The position numbers were made by a program, and so were the translations under genes. From Dysidea avara (taxonomy: Eukaryota > Porifera > Demospongiae > Dictyoceratida > Dysideidae): a stretch of 64,000 bases of DNA. Below are positions 1-12,209 of this stretch, piece by piece (the first letter of the stretch is position 1; each line of letters opens with the position of its first letter). The stretch is from NCBI RefSeq assembly GCF_963678975.1, contig NC_089274.1, forward strand, positions 8,090,143 to 8,154,142. The letters run 5' to 3'. The notes beneath the pieces were generated by a model. It did no database searches, was not told where the DNA came from, and saw only the letters and a list, made by a program, of their open reading frames with translations.

Positions 1-479
1 CACCTCACTGATATATACCTCCTCTTAGTGAGTTGCCAGTTTGTAATGTGTAGTTTAGTGTGCAGCTAAACATGGTGTTTTCAGTTTCTCACTCCTGGTG
101 CTGAGATGTATGGAAACGAATTGAATGCCAGTTGTGTACAAATATAGAATGGAATTACCTGTTATTAATGTGTATCAATAAACAAAGAATGAAATCTTCA
201 TTTGTGGCTACAACTACAAAGGTAATATCCTTAAACACTTCACAAAACAATCATTAATACAATAGCATTGTGAAACATCATTTCTATTCACATCACTGCT
301 ATAAAAGGAGTGACTGCCCAGTAGTCCCAAGAATAGTTGCAAATGTTATGATGACAGCAGTGAATGAAAGATACCAGTGGAGAAAGACTTGGAGTTCCTT
401 AAATTCAGGCTATATTGTATTTGGATTTATAAAGTTATTTACAGATGTGTAGCTTGATCTACATGTTTGCAGGAATACC

Positions 480-975
480 GCTGGGTGCTTCTGGCTGCAG
501 ATTGGCCCAGGTCAGCTAACAGCAGTAAGCCATTAGAATAGCTTGTGTTAGCTGAACTGCTCCAGTCTCCAGGCAGTGGTACTGCTGTTGATGTTGTCTA
601 ATCAGTGGTGCCTCTAGGCTGTAGATTGCTAATCCAGGTCAGCCGACAAGAAAGCGGCAATAAAGGCAGCAGTCTGCTGAACTGGGGCAATCTACAGGCT
701 TGAGAGTCCACATTTTGCTACCACAAGTGACCATGATATGTGTGATAACTTAATAGCTGATGAAAGTGCTGGCCATGAGTCATGACTAGACATGCTGCTG
801 TACTTGTTGCTGCTAATGCTGCTGTGTTACTACTGATGCTGGTGTTGCTGTTGCTGCAACTGCTGTTGGTACTGCTACTGTTCATGTGTAGACATGTTGC
901 AGATTGTGCCAGGTCAGCTGACAGCAAAAAGCCACCATTAGAGCTTTGTCAGTTGATTTGACACAGTCTACAAGA
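480..975. repeat. Three spaced copies of an ~85-bp CTG/CAG-rich repeat
   Basis: Copies at about 480-560, 600-690 and 895-975 share a GCAGATTG...CCAGGTCAGC core, then a CAGCA-rich part, a CCATTAGA-like block and a closing part that reads TTAGCTGAACTG or similar. Between copies two and three lies an imperfect GCTGCTG-rich tract (about 785-890). No reading frame here resembles a known protein. The rest of 1-2800 is AT-rich and shows no gene that I can support. Confidence 0.5.
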
Positions 976-1889
976 TGTCTACACATGTCTGCTTGAAGCA
1001 TGAATTCTTGCTTACAAACTCAGGTTAATTGTGATAACTATATACCAACTACATGTATAATATAGCTGTATATATTAACTTCTGTGATCTCAATCTTCAT
1101 GCATACACTATAATATGAAGGCATAGGTTTTATCCTTTGCTGGCTAATTTCATCAGGTATATGTTTATGTTAAGCTTGAACTACTGAGGATTATAATCTG
1201 CTGAAAGTATTTACAGCTATATTACTAGATGCAGGTACTCAAATATCTTTGTAATCTGTATGCGTCATTATTATGCATTGTGCATGTATCTGTTGTTGTC
1301 CTCAGGAGAGTACACAGGTCTTAAACAGTACTACCCAAAACATGGAGGGATATTCCATCTCACCCACTTTGTATTATTTGCATTATTGTATGGATGTTTA
1401 AATTACCAGTTGCAAAGGTATGGTAGAAGTTAAACTTGAAGAGTAAACAATTCAGTAGTATAGTATTGAAACACAAAGTATAGTGTGTAGTCAACAATGT
1501 ACTATTAAGGCCACTCCAAATGAATTCTCCATTTCCTGTCCACCGCCTATAGCTGCATCTGTGTTACTGTGTACTGTTAGCTCTAAAATGTTCCATTATT
1601 CTGTAGCTAGCTACATTTCTCTTATTTTCTTGCATATTGTACATGCAGGCTCAGGGAAAACAATCTTATAAGGGGGATAGTTCACACGTGCTATCAAGTT
1701 GGCACAGCTTGTGTTTGTGTTATTCAAAGATGAAAGTACGTACAAGCTTAAAATATATGGTTATGCTGAGGTAAATGATGACTTGAAAAGTTGCCAGTCT
1801 TATAACAGAATAATTGAAATGGACCACCTGTCTGCATGCAAATATCTGAGCAGAGGATGGGAAACAGTTACTCTATTTGGAGTGGACTA

Positions 1890-2010
1890 ACAGGAAGGAA
1901 AAGAAAATGAGATTCTCACCTATTATACATATGTAGCTCTGTAATCCCTATAATTCTGCCACAACTTTGACTAATTGCAGTGGAGCTGTCTGCCAGATAG
2001 AGCAAGCCAA
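1890..2010 (+). repeat. Short fragment of dispersed repeat family R2
   Basis: The stretch containing ATGTAGCTCTGTAATCCC and the following 60 bases matches, with substitutions, the copies at 6225-7050 and 51960-52400. All three follow the order: an AGGAA/AAGAAA-rich block, a CTCACCTAT-like block, then the GTAGCTCTGTGATCCC-like core. Only about 120 bp is recognisable here. Confidence 0.5.
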
Positions 2011-2810
2011 ATACTGACTTTGAAAGCCGAGTAAAAATTGCACTAAAGTAGATCCTCATCCCTTGGCTGCTATGCCTATGTTCTAACATTCAACCACCAA
2101 TATCAGCTACAAACACAAGACGAAAAAGATAACATAATTCCAGATTAAATAAGAAATCATATTTTTGGGGTAAAGTGCAGGAAGGAATTTTGATGCAATG
2201 CTATATTTGATGCTACATTTAAGAAGACCACGCATGATGCAGTGAAGAAGAAATCAAGGTTGAACCCAACCCTAACCCTAACATTTGCCTGCTTAACGAT
2301 GTCTTTCACTGTCTGTATGAGGGTAAGTTTTTGGTGAACTCGAAATTGCTTTGTTCCCCCCAATTGTCTCAAACTCGCCAAAAACTTACCTTCAACCTTC
2401 ATACAATTGGCTTACATATGTGTTTGATGTTTAGTTGGTGTCAATAGCTTTTGGTCACACTTATTGATGCCAATGATCAGTGTCAGTAAATTGGAATAAA
2501 TCATCCTTGTGACCCCAGGATATGTGTAACCACTATGTTTTGTTCTTTCTCTGCTTTTACTTTTCTTCTTTTTGCACGTGCGCATGCACCGGGCCCAGGC
2601 CCGGGCATCAGCAGGCCTGGGCATATTTAAATACACACAATGAAAAATGAAACTTACAGGCAGTCACGCACTGCAAATTATCAGTAGACCTATACTAAAA
2701 CTTTCACCAAATTAATCATTCCATTTTGTCTGCTATACAACGGTGCAAAACTCCAGAGCTGCTCTCCGAGCTGCTCTCTACTGTCTCCTAGCCACTTACT
2801 GGCAATGAAT

Positions 2811-2893
2811 CACGTGATCCAATTCCACGTGCGGTGACGTGCCACGTGTGTACTTGCCACCGACGCCACGTGCCACGCCACCGACTCCACGTG
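2811..2893. promoter_or_regulatory. Cluster of five CACGTG E-boxes
   Basis: CACGTG occurs at 2811-2816, 2826-2831, 2843-2848, 2867-2872 and 2888-2893, and a near match GACGTG lies at about 2836-2841. The spacing is 15-24 bp and the tract is GC-rich against an AT-rich background. CACGTG is the canonical site of Myc/Max, USF and MITF/TFE-class bHLH-zip factors. It lies about 230 bp before the broken hAT transposase reading frame, so it may be the transposon's own promoter or subterminal repeats. Confidence 0.5.
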
Positions 2894-3121
2894 TGTACTA
2901 TTCAGTGATCACTGTGAACACAAGGTTAGTATTTGTTGATTTATTTATATTATTGATTTACTACAGGTGCATAATACTGGCATAGGCCATTGTATGTCAT
3001 TATGGTCGTCAGTAGTAACCATCATGGCAGAAGTAGAACGCTGTTAGGTTGGTTTGCAAGCAATAAGAAGCCTCCAAATAAAGTTTAAGCCAGCTGTGCA
3101 GATAGCTCACAAAGTTGCTCT

Positions 3122-4771
3122 TTGGATAATCCGATCCCTTGTGACAATGTCTACTCAGTTGTGCCTGTACCTGTGTGTGACTTGGACAGCAGCAATGAGC
3201 CAGCAGAAATCATGTCACCTTCACCTAAGAAGGTGAGAAATGATGATTGTTACTTAGAAGACTCTGTTGGTCTTAATCAGAGTAATAGTTCAAAGGATAT
3301 GCCTGAGAATAACTTTGATGCTTTTGAATATAGCAGTCCTAATGCTACACTCACTGCATCTACAGCATCACCTGTGTTGTCACCCACAAGTACCACTTCA
3401 CAAGTGGCCACAGAATTGGTACACCAATCTGGTCAAACATTTCTGGACATTTCACCAGTGGCTACATCCTCCCCTGTTCAACCATTAGGAATAAAATTCC
3501 CAGTTACTCTATACTCCAACAAACCTAATCCAGCCTGGTTTCAGCACTATCCTTGGTTAGAATATTCCATTAGAAAGGATGCATGCTTTTGTTTCCCATG
3601 CTGTATATTTGGTAGTGATGGTGCAGTACTTGCCAGCAGGCCTGAAAAAACTTTCACAGAAGTTGGTTTTAAAGACTGGAAGCATGCAATGGGAAAAGAT
3701 GGAACCCTGAAAGGTCACAACGATAGTCTTTATCACAAACATGCAGTTGTTGCATGGGAGCAGTTTAACAAAAAGGGAGCATCTATTATTGATCAGATGG
3801 GGGAGAATAGGCAGGAAGAAGTACAAAAGAATTGGTACTACATTAAAACACTCTGTGCGAAATTTTGCTATTATGTAGTAATCAAGGAATTGCATTTCGT
3901 GGGCACAGAGAAGATGAAGCTTCTGAAAATAAAGGAAATTTCATTGATATTCTCCAATTGGTTGCAAACCATGATGAGGTTGTAAGAAATAGACTTAATA
4001 GTCTACCCAAAAATGCAGTGTACACTTCCCCACAAATTCAAAATGATTTATTAGACATTATGGCTGGGATGGTATGTGATTCTATTACATCAGAGGTACA
4101 AAATTCAGGAGTATTTTTTTGGCTGATGAAAGTAAAGATATTTCAAAGCAAGAGCAGCTGGTCTTAATTTTGCGTTACGTACATAAGAGACATATACAGT
4201 GCATGGACGCTTTTTGACATACCGGTATATAAAAGCGGAGTCCTTTAATGCTGAGAGTTTATCAGCATATATTATTGCAACTTTAAAAAATTATCAATCA
4301 GATCCATCATTACTAGTGTCTCAGGGATATGACGGGGCATCAGTAATGAGTGGATCTTGCACAGGTGTTCAACAGCGCATTAAGGCACATGCACCTAATG
4401 CCATATACCTGCATTGCTATGCCCATTGCCTCAATCTAGCTCTTATTGATTGTGTACGCAATGTTCAAGATGCATGTGAGTTCTTTGCACTGATGGAGTT
4501 ACTATATGTGTTTATGTCTTCAGCCAAAGTACATGTACTTTATCTAGCAAAGCAAAAAGAACTTCATCCTTCCAAGAAAATCCATGAATTACAGCATCTA
4601 TGTGATACCCGATGGGCCTGCAGATACTTTGCAGTGGATGCCATTTGCTCCACCTTTGATTCTGTCATAGGTACATTAGAGGATGTTAGCAATGGTGAAG
4701 ACAAAGCCAAAGTGGTTGAAGCCAAAGGGATTCTTGTTCAAGTTAAAGGTTTCAAGTTTCTTTTATTGTAG
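3122..4771 (+). pseudogene. Broken hAT-superfamily transposase, ZMYM1/TTF-zinc-finger type
   Basis: The first frame (3122-3985) holds an acidic, Ser/Thr-rich N-terminus and then a TTF-type zinc finger with WFQHYPWLEYS, CFCFPCCIF and FKDWKHA motifs and a YHKHAV stretch. The later frames (3865-4167 and 4199-4771) hold GIAFRGHRE, SQGYDGASVMSG and the hAT core motif LHCYAHCLNLAL followed by LCDTRWACR. These match the DUF4371/hAT class of proteins. The product would cut and paste its own DNA. Frameshifts are implied near 3860, in a T-run near 4115, and near 4210. The C-terminal hATC dimerisation region is missing because other repeat DNA begins at about 4775. I could not find matching terminal inverted repeats. 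This is a dead autonomous DNA transposon rather than a host gene. Confidence 0.8.
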
Positions 4772-4835
4772 CATAAAATCACTCAAATTCAATTTCAGAG
4801 GGTCCAATTTTCAAAAATTTTCCTGGGGGAGCATG

Positions 4836-4935
4836 CCCCCAGACCCCCCCTAGATTTTACATCTGCCTTCCTGTTAAAACCACCATATGCATGGCGCTAG
4901 GCCCTGGCATTACAAAAATTCTGGCTACGCCCCTG
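4836..4935. mobile_element. Right-end fragment of a CAGGGGCG-terminal MITE
   Basis: The segment ends in CTGGCTACGCCCCTG at 4935, the same terminus as the complete element at 27570-28354. It also shares the internal GCCCCCAGACCCCCC-type block of that family. No left terminus is visible, so this is a truncated copy abutting the dead hAT transposase. Confidence 0.55.
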
Positions 4936-5067
4936 ATTTAAGCAGCTGGCACTAGTTTCCAGCTGACCTTCAGACCTTTTAAATTTTTCCTGCATGTGAA
5001 TGTCTAATGTGCCGATCTGTAATAAATAGCTAATCACCACAAAATACCTTGAATTTGGTGCACATTA

Positions 5068-6185
5068 GGCCACACCAAGTCAAACCTTAGTTTCTGGTCA
5101 CCCGCCCGCATGGTAAACCTGGAACCCTAGTTTATGAGGACTATTATTAATATTACAGGTGCTTAAGTGCACGTGACCCAGCAAGACACTTATTTGTTAC
5201 TGCAAAAGATCGATATACTCTAATAGAGCAGTCAGGGATTCCAATAGAGCAGTCACACTACTCTTAACTCTAATATTAGGTATATATGCCATACTAATAA
5301 AATGTTTCTAACTATAGCTAGTTTTGTCCTTGATTATATAGCTGTTCAGATTATAACTGTTACTAATGCTTCTGTAACCAAAGTAATTTCAGTAGCATTA
5401 ACTACTAGTCCATGCAGATGGGTCATAGCTTTAACTTTATAATTCAAATGTAGTCCTCTAATGATTAGTCTAGTAACTTCAAATTCCTTATCACTGAACA
5501 CTACAGGGGTATGGAAAGCCAGCAACATTCGGTGAGCTTAAACTTAAACAGAACTAAAATTAGATTGGCAAGTAGAAACCCTTATAGTTTAAACATTTCC
5601 AGATGATCACTAAAAAACACTAGTCTGGAGCACTCAATGACTCAAAACTTTGACAGTTACTTTTCTCAAGGTTACTGAATAGAAGGCTGGAAACACATAG
5701 CTAGTGGGCTAAGACTTCACATTTGAATGAAGAATTTCTGATGTGAAAATAGAAGTTAAATTTCATTTTGGATCATGATCATTTGAACAACTTAGCTATA
5801 AGTCATAGTAATACTTTCCTGACATAGCTAATGAGACATTTATTCCACTTGGAAAGCATAAGTAGCTACATGAGCAAAACATTTCCTATATAGTATATTC
5901 TAAATAAATAAATATACTTAAATGCTATACATCAGTGCATAGCTAGCCATGATCCATCAACAACTTTCCTAGTGCATTTTTTGCCGAAGCACAACTACTT
6001 ATGTTGTTGGTTAAGTTTGACTAAAAACAAAATCAACATGAATTTGCTAAATTGAGCAAATAATAATACCATACAGTATATTGTCACAGCAGAGTCTATA
6101 GTCCTGAAGTCCTGATCATCCGCCCGCCCGCATCCATTTGTAGGCTTGGGAGTGACCAGAAACTAAGGTATGACTTGGAGTGGCC
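5068..6185. mobile_element. PIF/Harbinger-like non-autonomous element (1.1 kb)
   Basis: Terminal inverted repeats of roughly 40 bp run from GGCCACACCAAGTCA at the left to TGACTTGGAGTGGCC at the right, and both contain TTAGTTTCTGGTCAC on the inner side. Both ends are flanked by TTA (5065-5067 and 6186-6188), the usual three-base target duplication of PIF/Harbinger elements. There is no transposase reading frame inside. The interior carries one full and one partial copy of the dispersed CTCTAATAGAGCAGTCA motif (5204-5260). Confidence 0.7.
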
Positions 6186-6224
6186 TTAACTTGTGAACTC
6201 ATTCACCATGTTTTCTAATCAAGA

Positions 6225-7050
6225 CACACGATAGTGTGTCGTGCGGCCCAAGAAGCCGGCTGGCCACACCGTGAGTATATTAACAGGAAGAAAGAAAACG
6301 CAATTTTCACACCTATGTAGCTCTGTGATCCCTTATCCGATTGGAACCAAATTAGCTAGAGACGTGCCGCCCAGTTAGGGGAGTCTACATACCAAATTTG
6401 AAGAAAATCGGTCCAGCCATTTCCGAGATACGAGCGAACAAAATTTCATTTTAATTTCTTCGTTTTTTTCTTCTTCATCTTCATTTCGCACACTTCGCAA
6501 AATTCGCCATAAAACACGAATGCATGCTCGGATTGGGCTGAAATTTGACACACTTAAAGGGCTCATTAAGGCGGATCTCCGTACCAACTTTGGTAGGAAT
6601 CCGATGAACATTCACGGAGTTATTACCGATTATTTGCGTAAAATAAGGTCGAAGGTCTGTCACGCCTACAGGGTAAACCCCTTGGAGGAATCAGTTGAAA
6701 ATTGATATGTAGATGGAGCAACCATCGTAGGAGTGCCTTTTTGTGGTTTGAAAGGAATCGGGATAAAGACCATGGAGATATGACACAAAACCCAACCTGT
6801 GTCAAAATTACGCGATCGATTTTTATGAATAAAAAAACTATTAGTTTTCGTGTCTACCAGGAAAACCACTTAGAGCAATGAACTGAAAAATCAGTATGTA
6901 GCTGGAATAATCATCATAGAAAGTTCTTGCAGTAGTACAGAAGAATCGGATTACAAATCACTAAGTTATGATTCGAAAGGCAACTACGTGCAGCAAATGC
7001 GAGATCGAGATACTCTAATAGAACAGTCACCCTAATAAAGCATTCAGTTG
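6225..7050. repeat. Dispersed repeat family R2, longest copy
   Basis: About 800 bp of moderately GC-rich repeat with the core GTAGCTCTGTGATCCC and a CCAGCCATTTCCGAGATACG block. A diverged copy is at 51960-52400 and a short one at 1890-2010. The right end runs into the dispersed motif (about 7001-7035) and then directly into the 31-bp minisatellite. Short open frames on both strands look like chance. The transposon class is unknown. Confidence 0.55.
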
Positions 7051-7074
7051 CATGTATAATTTACACAGTTATAT

Positions 7075-7705
7075 TACATTGCAAGTTATTCTGTAGGGAA
7101 TTCAGCTACAAACAAGTCACCCTGTAGTCAGATCAGCTAGAAGAAGATACCTAATAGAGAGTTCAGCTACAAAGAAGCCATCACGTAGAGAGTTCAGCTC
7201 AAATAAATCACCCTGTAGAGAATTCAGCTACAAACAAATTGCCCTGTAGAGAGATCAGCTAGAAGAAGTTACCTTGTAGAGAGTTCAGTTACAAAGAAAC
7301 AATCATGCAAAGAGTTTAGCTGCAAACAAATCACCCAGTAGAAAGTTCTGCTATGAACAGATCACACTATAGAGAGTTCAGTTAGAAACAAGTCATCCTG
7401 TAGAGAGATCAGCTAGAAGAAGTCACATTGTAGAGAGTTCAGTTACAAAGAAACAATCATGCAAAGAGTTCAGCTACAAACAAATCACCCTGTAGAGAGT
7501 TCAGCTAGAAACAAGTCACCCTGTAGAGAGTTCAGCTAGAAACAAGTTACCCTGTAGAGAGTTCAGCTAGAAGGAGTTACATTGTAGAGAGTTCAGCTAC
7601 AAAGAAATCACCCTGTAGAGAGTTCAGCTACAAGCAAGTCATCCGGTAGAGAGATCAGCTAGAAGGATCACCTTGCAGAGAGGTTAGCTACAAAGAAATC
7701 ATCCT
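7075..7705 (+). repeat. Minisatellite, ~31-bp unit, about 20 units
   Basis: The unit reads roughly GAGTTCAGCTAGAAACAAGT followed by CACCCTGTAGA, with variants such as GAGATCAGCTAGAAGAAGT. Units are adjacent without spacers, which rules out a CRISPR-like layout. The single-copy sequence just upstream (AACAGTCACCCTAATAAAGC, about 7022-7041) resembles one unit and could be the seed of the array. Confidence 0.8.
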
Positions 7706-7810
7706 GCTTCATCTTTTCTTCTTCCTGTAGTAAAGAAAAAATGACAGGTTAAAAAGCCCTAAAGCCAGCCATAGGCCGGCTTTGGGGTATACAAATACAA
7801 AAGAAGTGAA

Positions 7811-8138
7811 ATCTAATCCAAAACAGCCAAGCTGTAAAAAAAGAGTGTGGCCCTGAGAAAGGCTATGGTGAAAAAAGATGTGAAATCCAAGGTGGCGGCC
7901 AAGAAATGGCTGTGATGGTAGGTTAATGGTAAAAATTTTAATAACAACAATTCAGGTGAATTTGGTGCCGCTTGGTCTTGGCACAAAATTCACCTGAATT
8001 GTCGTTATTAAAATTTTTACCATTAACCTACCATCACAGCCATTTCTTGGCCGCCACCTTGGATTTCACATCTTTTTTCACCATAGCCTTTCTCAGGGCC
8101 GCACTCTTTTTTTACAGCTTGGCTGTTTTGGATTAGAT
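7811..8138. mobile_element. Near-perfect hairpin (fold-back MITE), ~150-bp arms
   Basis: The left arm starts ATCTAATCCAAAACAGCC and the right arm ends with its exact complement. The arms stay complementary through GGTTAATGGTAAAAATTTTA to a short loop around 7965-7985, with very few mismatches. No protein is encoded. Such an inverted repeat, if transcribed, would fold into long double-stranded RNA. A second, truncated copy is at 8649-8836. Confidence 0.85.
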
Positions 8139-8648
8139 ATTATTAACATTTACATCATAGAAAGGACCCCAGCAGTGAAGAATAATACTCAGTTTAATAT
8201 ATAGCTATAGTGCATGAACATACCAATTTTTTTGTCAAGACTACAACTAACCTATATGCATACCGGAAATATGTAACTGAAGTCGGTCTGTAGCTATGTG
8301 GTAAACCATCATAGTTCAGATGGTTTAAAGTATAGATGCTGTACTCAGTATCTATGGCATCCACAATTAGCTATCTAGCTCAAGTACACTATATATGATA
8401 CAGTTTGCTCAGGATCAGTCTTGCTGGTGCACCCGGCTGATGCGGTTGGTGTGGTGGATAGGCTCCTGCCGGGTTCATGGAACTTTTTGATTCAAAAGGC
8501 TATGTTCAATGTGGTAATGCGCTGGCGGCCCGGGTAATGGCGACAATGAATCCATCGTCACAGGATATGGCAGAGTTCAGAGAGTTTGCTTCTCTACCCA
8601 CTGTTTGAGCAAAGCAAAGACTGTCTTTTATTTATAAAAATATATATT

Positions 8649-8836
8649 TAATCCAAAACAGCCAAGCTGTAAAAAAGTGTGCGGCCCTCAAAAAGGCTAT
8701 GGTGAAAAAGATATGAAATCCACAAGAAATGGCTGTGATGGTAGGTTAATGGTAAAATTTTAATAATGACAATTCAGGTGAATTTTTGTGCCGCTTGGTC
8801 TTGGCACATATTAAATTTTTTACCATTAACCTACCG
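8649..8836. mobile_element. Truncated second copy of the 7811-8138 hairpin element
   Basis: It begins TAATCCAAAACAGCCAAGC and follows the left arm and loop of the first copy, with small deletions. Only the innermost part of the right arm (TTTACCATTAACCTACC) remains. Between the two copies (8140-8648) I see no gene; a GC-richer block at 8400-8600 is unassigned. Confidence 0.75.
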
Positions 8837-8904
8837 TATATATGTGTATATATCATTGCATTTATTTAAATGCTGTACTCAGGAGTATTTGTATAAAAAA
8901 ATGA

Positions 8905-9102
8905 TAGATGCGGGTAGTCTCGCGTAGCACCCGATTCTCGTAATATATTCAGGTAGTTATCTGAGGAAAAGTCACGTGTTATATCAGGCAATACCTGAAT
9001 AGTATCACCGTGTATAGTTGCATGTTTGGGTAGCGCTGCTATTATTGCCATATTGAAGGATGCGGGTGTGGAGTAGCGCCTTGACTGTCTCTCCAGATGC
9101 AT
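8905..9102 (-). other. Coding-like fragment sharing a peptide motif with 24930-25143
   Basis: On the minus strand this reads an open frame of 78 codons containing DNYLNILRESGATRDYPHL. A similar nucleotide block (CTACGCGAGACTA and flanks) and a similar peptide DNYLMIMREPPGLRE occur on the plus strand at 24930-25143. The two may be remnants of one duplicated exon or of the coding part of an unknown element. I do not recognise the family. Confidence 0.3.
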
Positions 9103-9250
9103 TGGAGTTTAGTGGGATTGGAAGTTTATTGTGAGTTTAGTGTGATTCAAAGTGCTTGTGTGTTGTAAATGGCCTAAGTCAGTGTGCGAGACAATGTGTC
9201 ATCTTACTCTATGCTGTATCCTCGGCTGTATGTATCCATGCCCTGAAATA

Positions 9251-9297
9251 TGCCTGATCATAGCATAGATAGTATATTCTACTATCTATGATCATAG
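9251..9297. repeat. Short AT-rich hairpin
   Basis: GATCATAGCATAGATAGTA pairs with TACTATCTATGATC across a small loop. A related ATAGATAATG word sits at 9313 and in the palindrome at 25502-25530. The stretch 9300-11960 contains only short open frames without recognisable domains and looks intergenic. Confidence 0.45.
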
Positions 9298-11963
9298 ATA
9301 GGTATCACCATAGATAATGTATGCGTTCCTAATGGATTGGAAACGCCTGTTAAATTATTTTCCTATCCTAGCGCCAATACATTGGGAAATTTGTTGAGTG
9401 GCTGTTTGGCTTTCTCTTGCTTGTTTGAAGGTCAATTCGAAGGTGTGGACATTCCTTTTACATTGTTTATTGTGTTGCGTTGTGTACTGAACAAGAACAC
9501 AGCGTGTATGTGGGTACTGGGAGAAATATTGTTTGCGACAGGTGACAATGGCAGGTACGCAGCTAATAATTCAACAGCAGTACTATTAGCCAACTTCTCG
9601 TCACCGCATTTACACAACCAAAGAAATGTGTGATGCATTGAAATAAATTTTAAGCGAATCCCTGTGAAGGTTCCCTTATGTGAATCCCTGTGAAGGTGTA
9701 AGTGTAGTTTTGGCTTTTGTCAAAGCCGGGTTGGTAAAAGACAATTACCCAAAGGAGGTACGATGTGGTTTATGTGAGCTACAGGGTATATAGAGAGCCT
9801 ATTTTTGGAGTGTAATGCTAAGAACTATGTACCAATCACAAGGTTTTCTTACACTAAATTCAGTGGTGTAATTCAATCCCAATGGTTTGACAGTGGTCTA
9901 TTGGAGACTTTGTCACATGATGAATAATTTCAAGTATGAAATGGAGGGTAAGCAGCCACCAGAGAAGACAGTACTGCTAATAACAAAGGAAGGACTGCCC
10001 AGGGAGTCTTAATTATAATCCTTCATATAACATTAAAATATTCTTTCCACAATTTAAAAATTCAAGAATGCAATTAGCATTAATTCTTTATGATGGTGCT
10101 GATTTCATGAGCAATTACCCTATAATCCATACTGAACTGTAATCACTTGCAAGTCCTTGTAGGTGTTTTGTCATAATTATTTAAGTTGGGTCCTAATACA
10201 TAGTTAGGGTAAGCTGTTTGACATGCAGTGATCTATTTAATGGCAGTGTAGCCAGATATATATATATACACTGGTAAGTGTGTTACAGCATGTAACATGC
10301 TGTGGTTTATGTAGGTGGATTGTGGTACTTCAGTGGGTGCGAGTAAGGAAAATGAATGAAGGTATCAGTCATCAGGTATGACATATATAAAATTAACAAT
10401 GTGTATCAGTCCCCTGTCACTATCTGGCATTTGCCTGCAAGCTGTGACATTTGATCATTGATTTCTACAAAGCAATTATCATACATAGCAATAAAATTAA
10501 TTCCTCTTTAAAATATTTTAAAGTTTGTTTAGTAACTTAACCGGATGGGCTGTTAAGCTGTAGGCCAACTGTGGACCTACAGCTGGCCCACAGGTTAACA
10601 GGCCTGTAGGCCCACAAGCCTACAGCTGGCCTGGTTTCCTGAAATTGGATATAGGAAAACCACATGTCTACGTGTAGTATGATTGTATGTTTGTCTGTCT
10701 ACATCATGTTTGTGAACAAGTTTGAAAAGTTTCAACTTTAAAGGAGATTTTGTTCAATGAATGAGCACCCGTATGCATATAAAAGTTAGCTTTCTTACAC
10801 TTAGTCACTCTCATTGTGATAACTTGAATGAGGATGGCTGATCTCTGAGAACATTGAATGGGGCTTTCCTTGTGTGCTTTAACTAGAAATGGTGGGTGGA
10901 CACACCCATCACAACTTGTAATGAACCGTTTACTGGCTAAAGAATTTGCTTTAGAAAACATGTCATGTAGTACACCATTGCTGTGTTTGGAAACTACTTG
11001 AGGCGGCCACTATAGAGAAGTGGTAAGAAGGTGGCCACTACATACAGAGAGGTGGTTAAGGAGGTGGCTGCTGAGTGAGTCATTCATGTCAATGTCTGTG
11101 AATACATCTCAGATCCAGCTGCCAAGTAAATTTAGGTATTAGGTGCATGTGTGGTGGCTACAGCTCTTCTATGCAAACATGAGTTCACTTTTCGTTGAGA
11201 TTGTGTTGTTACTACTACACTACTCTGCTTGTAAAAGTAATTTAACAGTAATGGTACTTTGCATTGAAGGTTTAGATGACTTAATATTTTCAACATTTAA
11301 AATTTACTGTAACGGGACTGTGTATTTTGCAACATGCACATTTTACTTTGCATGTACAGTGTATAAGGTTTGTTTGTATCTACATTAGATGTAAAATTAT
11401 TCTGATGGGACTGCAAAGACGAGATGCTTATACGTATTGAGCTAGGTAAGCTACATACATGCAGTGGTTACAGATATATATATATATATATATATGTATA
11501 TTTCTACTTATAGGAGAAACAGAAAATGGTGATTCAACATTGCTGTATACATCTGAAAACAATTATAGTGCTACTTTGACATTTACGGTGTGAATGTTGT
11601 GTCTGTATTGTGTTATTGTAAACTGTTTATACATCGTGATTGTTTTTATTCCTCACATTAGTCATAAGTCAGTACATTATGTTTATAAGTACACAGTAAG
11701 GATCCAAAGGCAGTGTACGTGCTTACTGGAGATCCAGGCCTAAGGCTTGTTTGGAGACCTAGTATGGAAACCACATGATGAAGTGTCAACTGATATCACT
11801 GATGCCCTTTCTACATGTGTCAGCATAAAAGTGCCATGCTCCATGGCCGTGCATGGGTAGTCAGTGGTAGTATGTGGCATTGTTGTGACTATGGAAAGGT
11901 GGAATGATGTGATTGTTGCACCACAAAGCTAAGCAATTTACTAGCAACATACCAAATGTACAA

Positions 11964-12208
11964 ATGTGACCAGATTTGCAAAAGAGGGTCTTCCACACAC
12001 ATCCAGTTTGCCAACTTTGGCAATTCATATCTTTAGAATGGAAAGAGCTATAGACTTGAAATTTGGTCAGAAGTGAGCACCAACATAGCTGAATATACAT
12101 GGTGATAGTTTCAGAATAATAATTATGTTACTTGAACACTAAGTTATGGTCTCCCAAGTTTACGGAATTGGATGTGTGGAAGACCCTTTTCCCTAAATCT
12201 GGTCACAA
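11964..12208. mobile_element. MITE with ~40-bp terminal inverted repeats
   Basis: The left end TGTGACCAGATTTGC and the right end AAATCTGGTCACA are inverted copies, and the pairing continues through GGGTCTTCCACACA on the left and TGTGTGGAAGACCC on the right. The length is about 245 bp with no reading frame. I could not assign a superfamily because no clear target duplication is visible. Confidence 0.7.
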
Positions 12209-12209
12209 A

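Noticed and set aside
1483-1671. Open frame ending in GSGKT, a possible P-loop
   Set aside because: The frame is short, other motifs are missing and the five-residue match is easily due to chance.
2264-2285. CCCTAACCCTAAC tract resembling a telomere repeat
   Set aside because: Only two to three units; a similar CCCTAGCCTAGCCCTAACG word at 28735 suggests a common repeat fragment rather than a telomere.
7075-7705. CRISPR-like array
   Set aside because: Units are directly adjacent with no spacers, and the setting is a eukaryotic genome.
9337-9633. Plus-strand open frame of 98 codons (begins at a non-ATG codon)
   Set aside because: No recognisable domain, and the antisense strand is also open over the same part, so coding potential is unclear.
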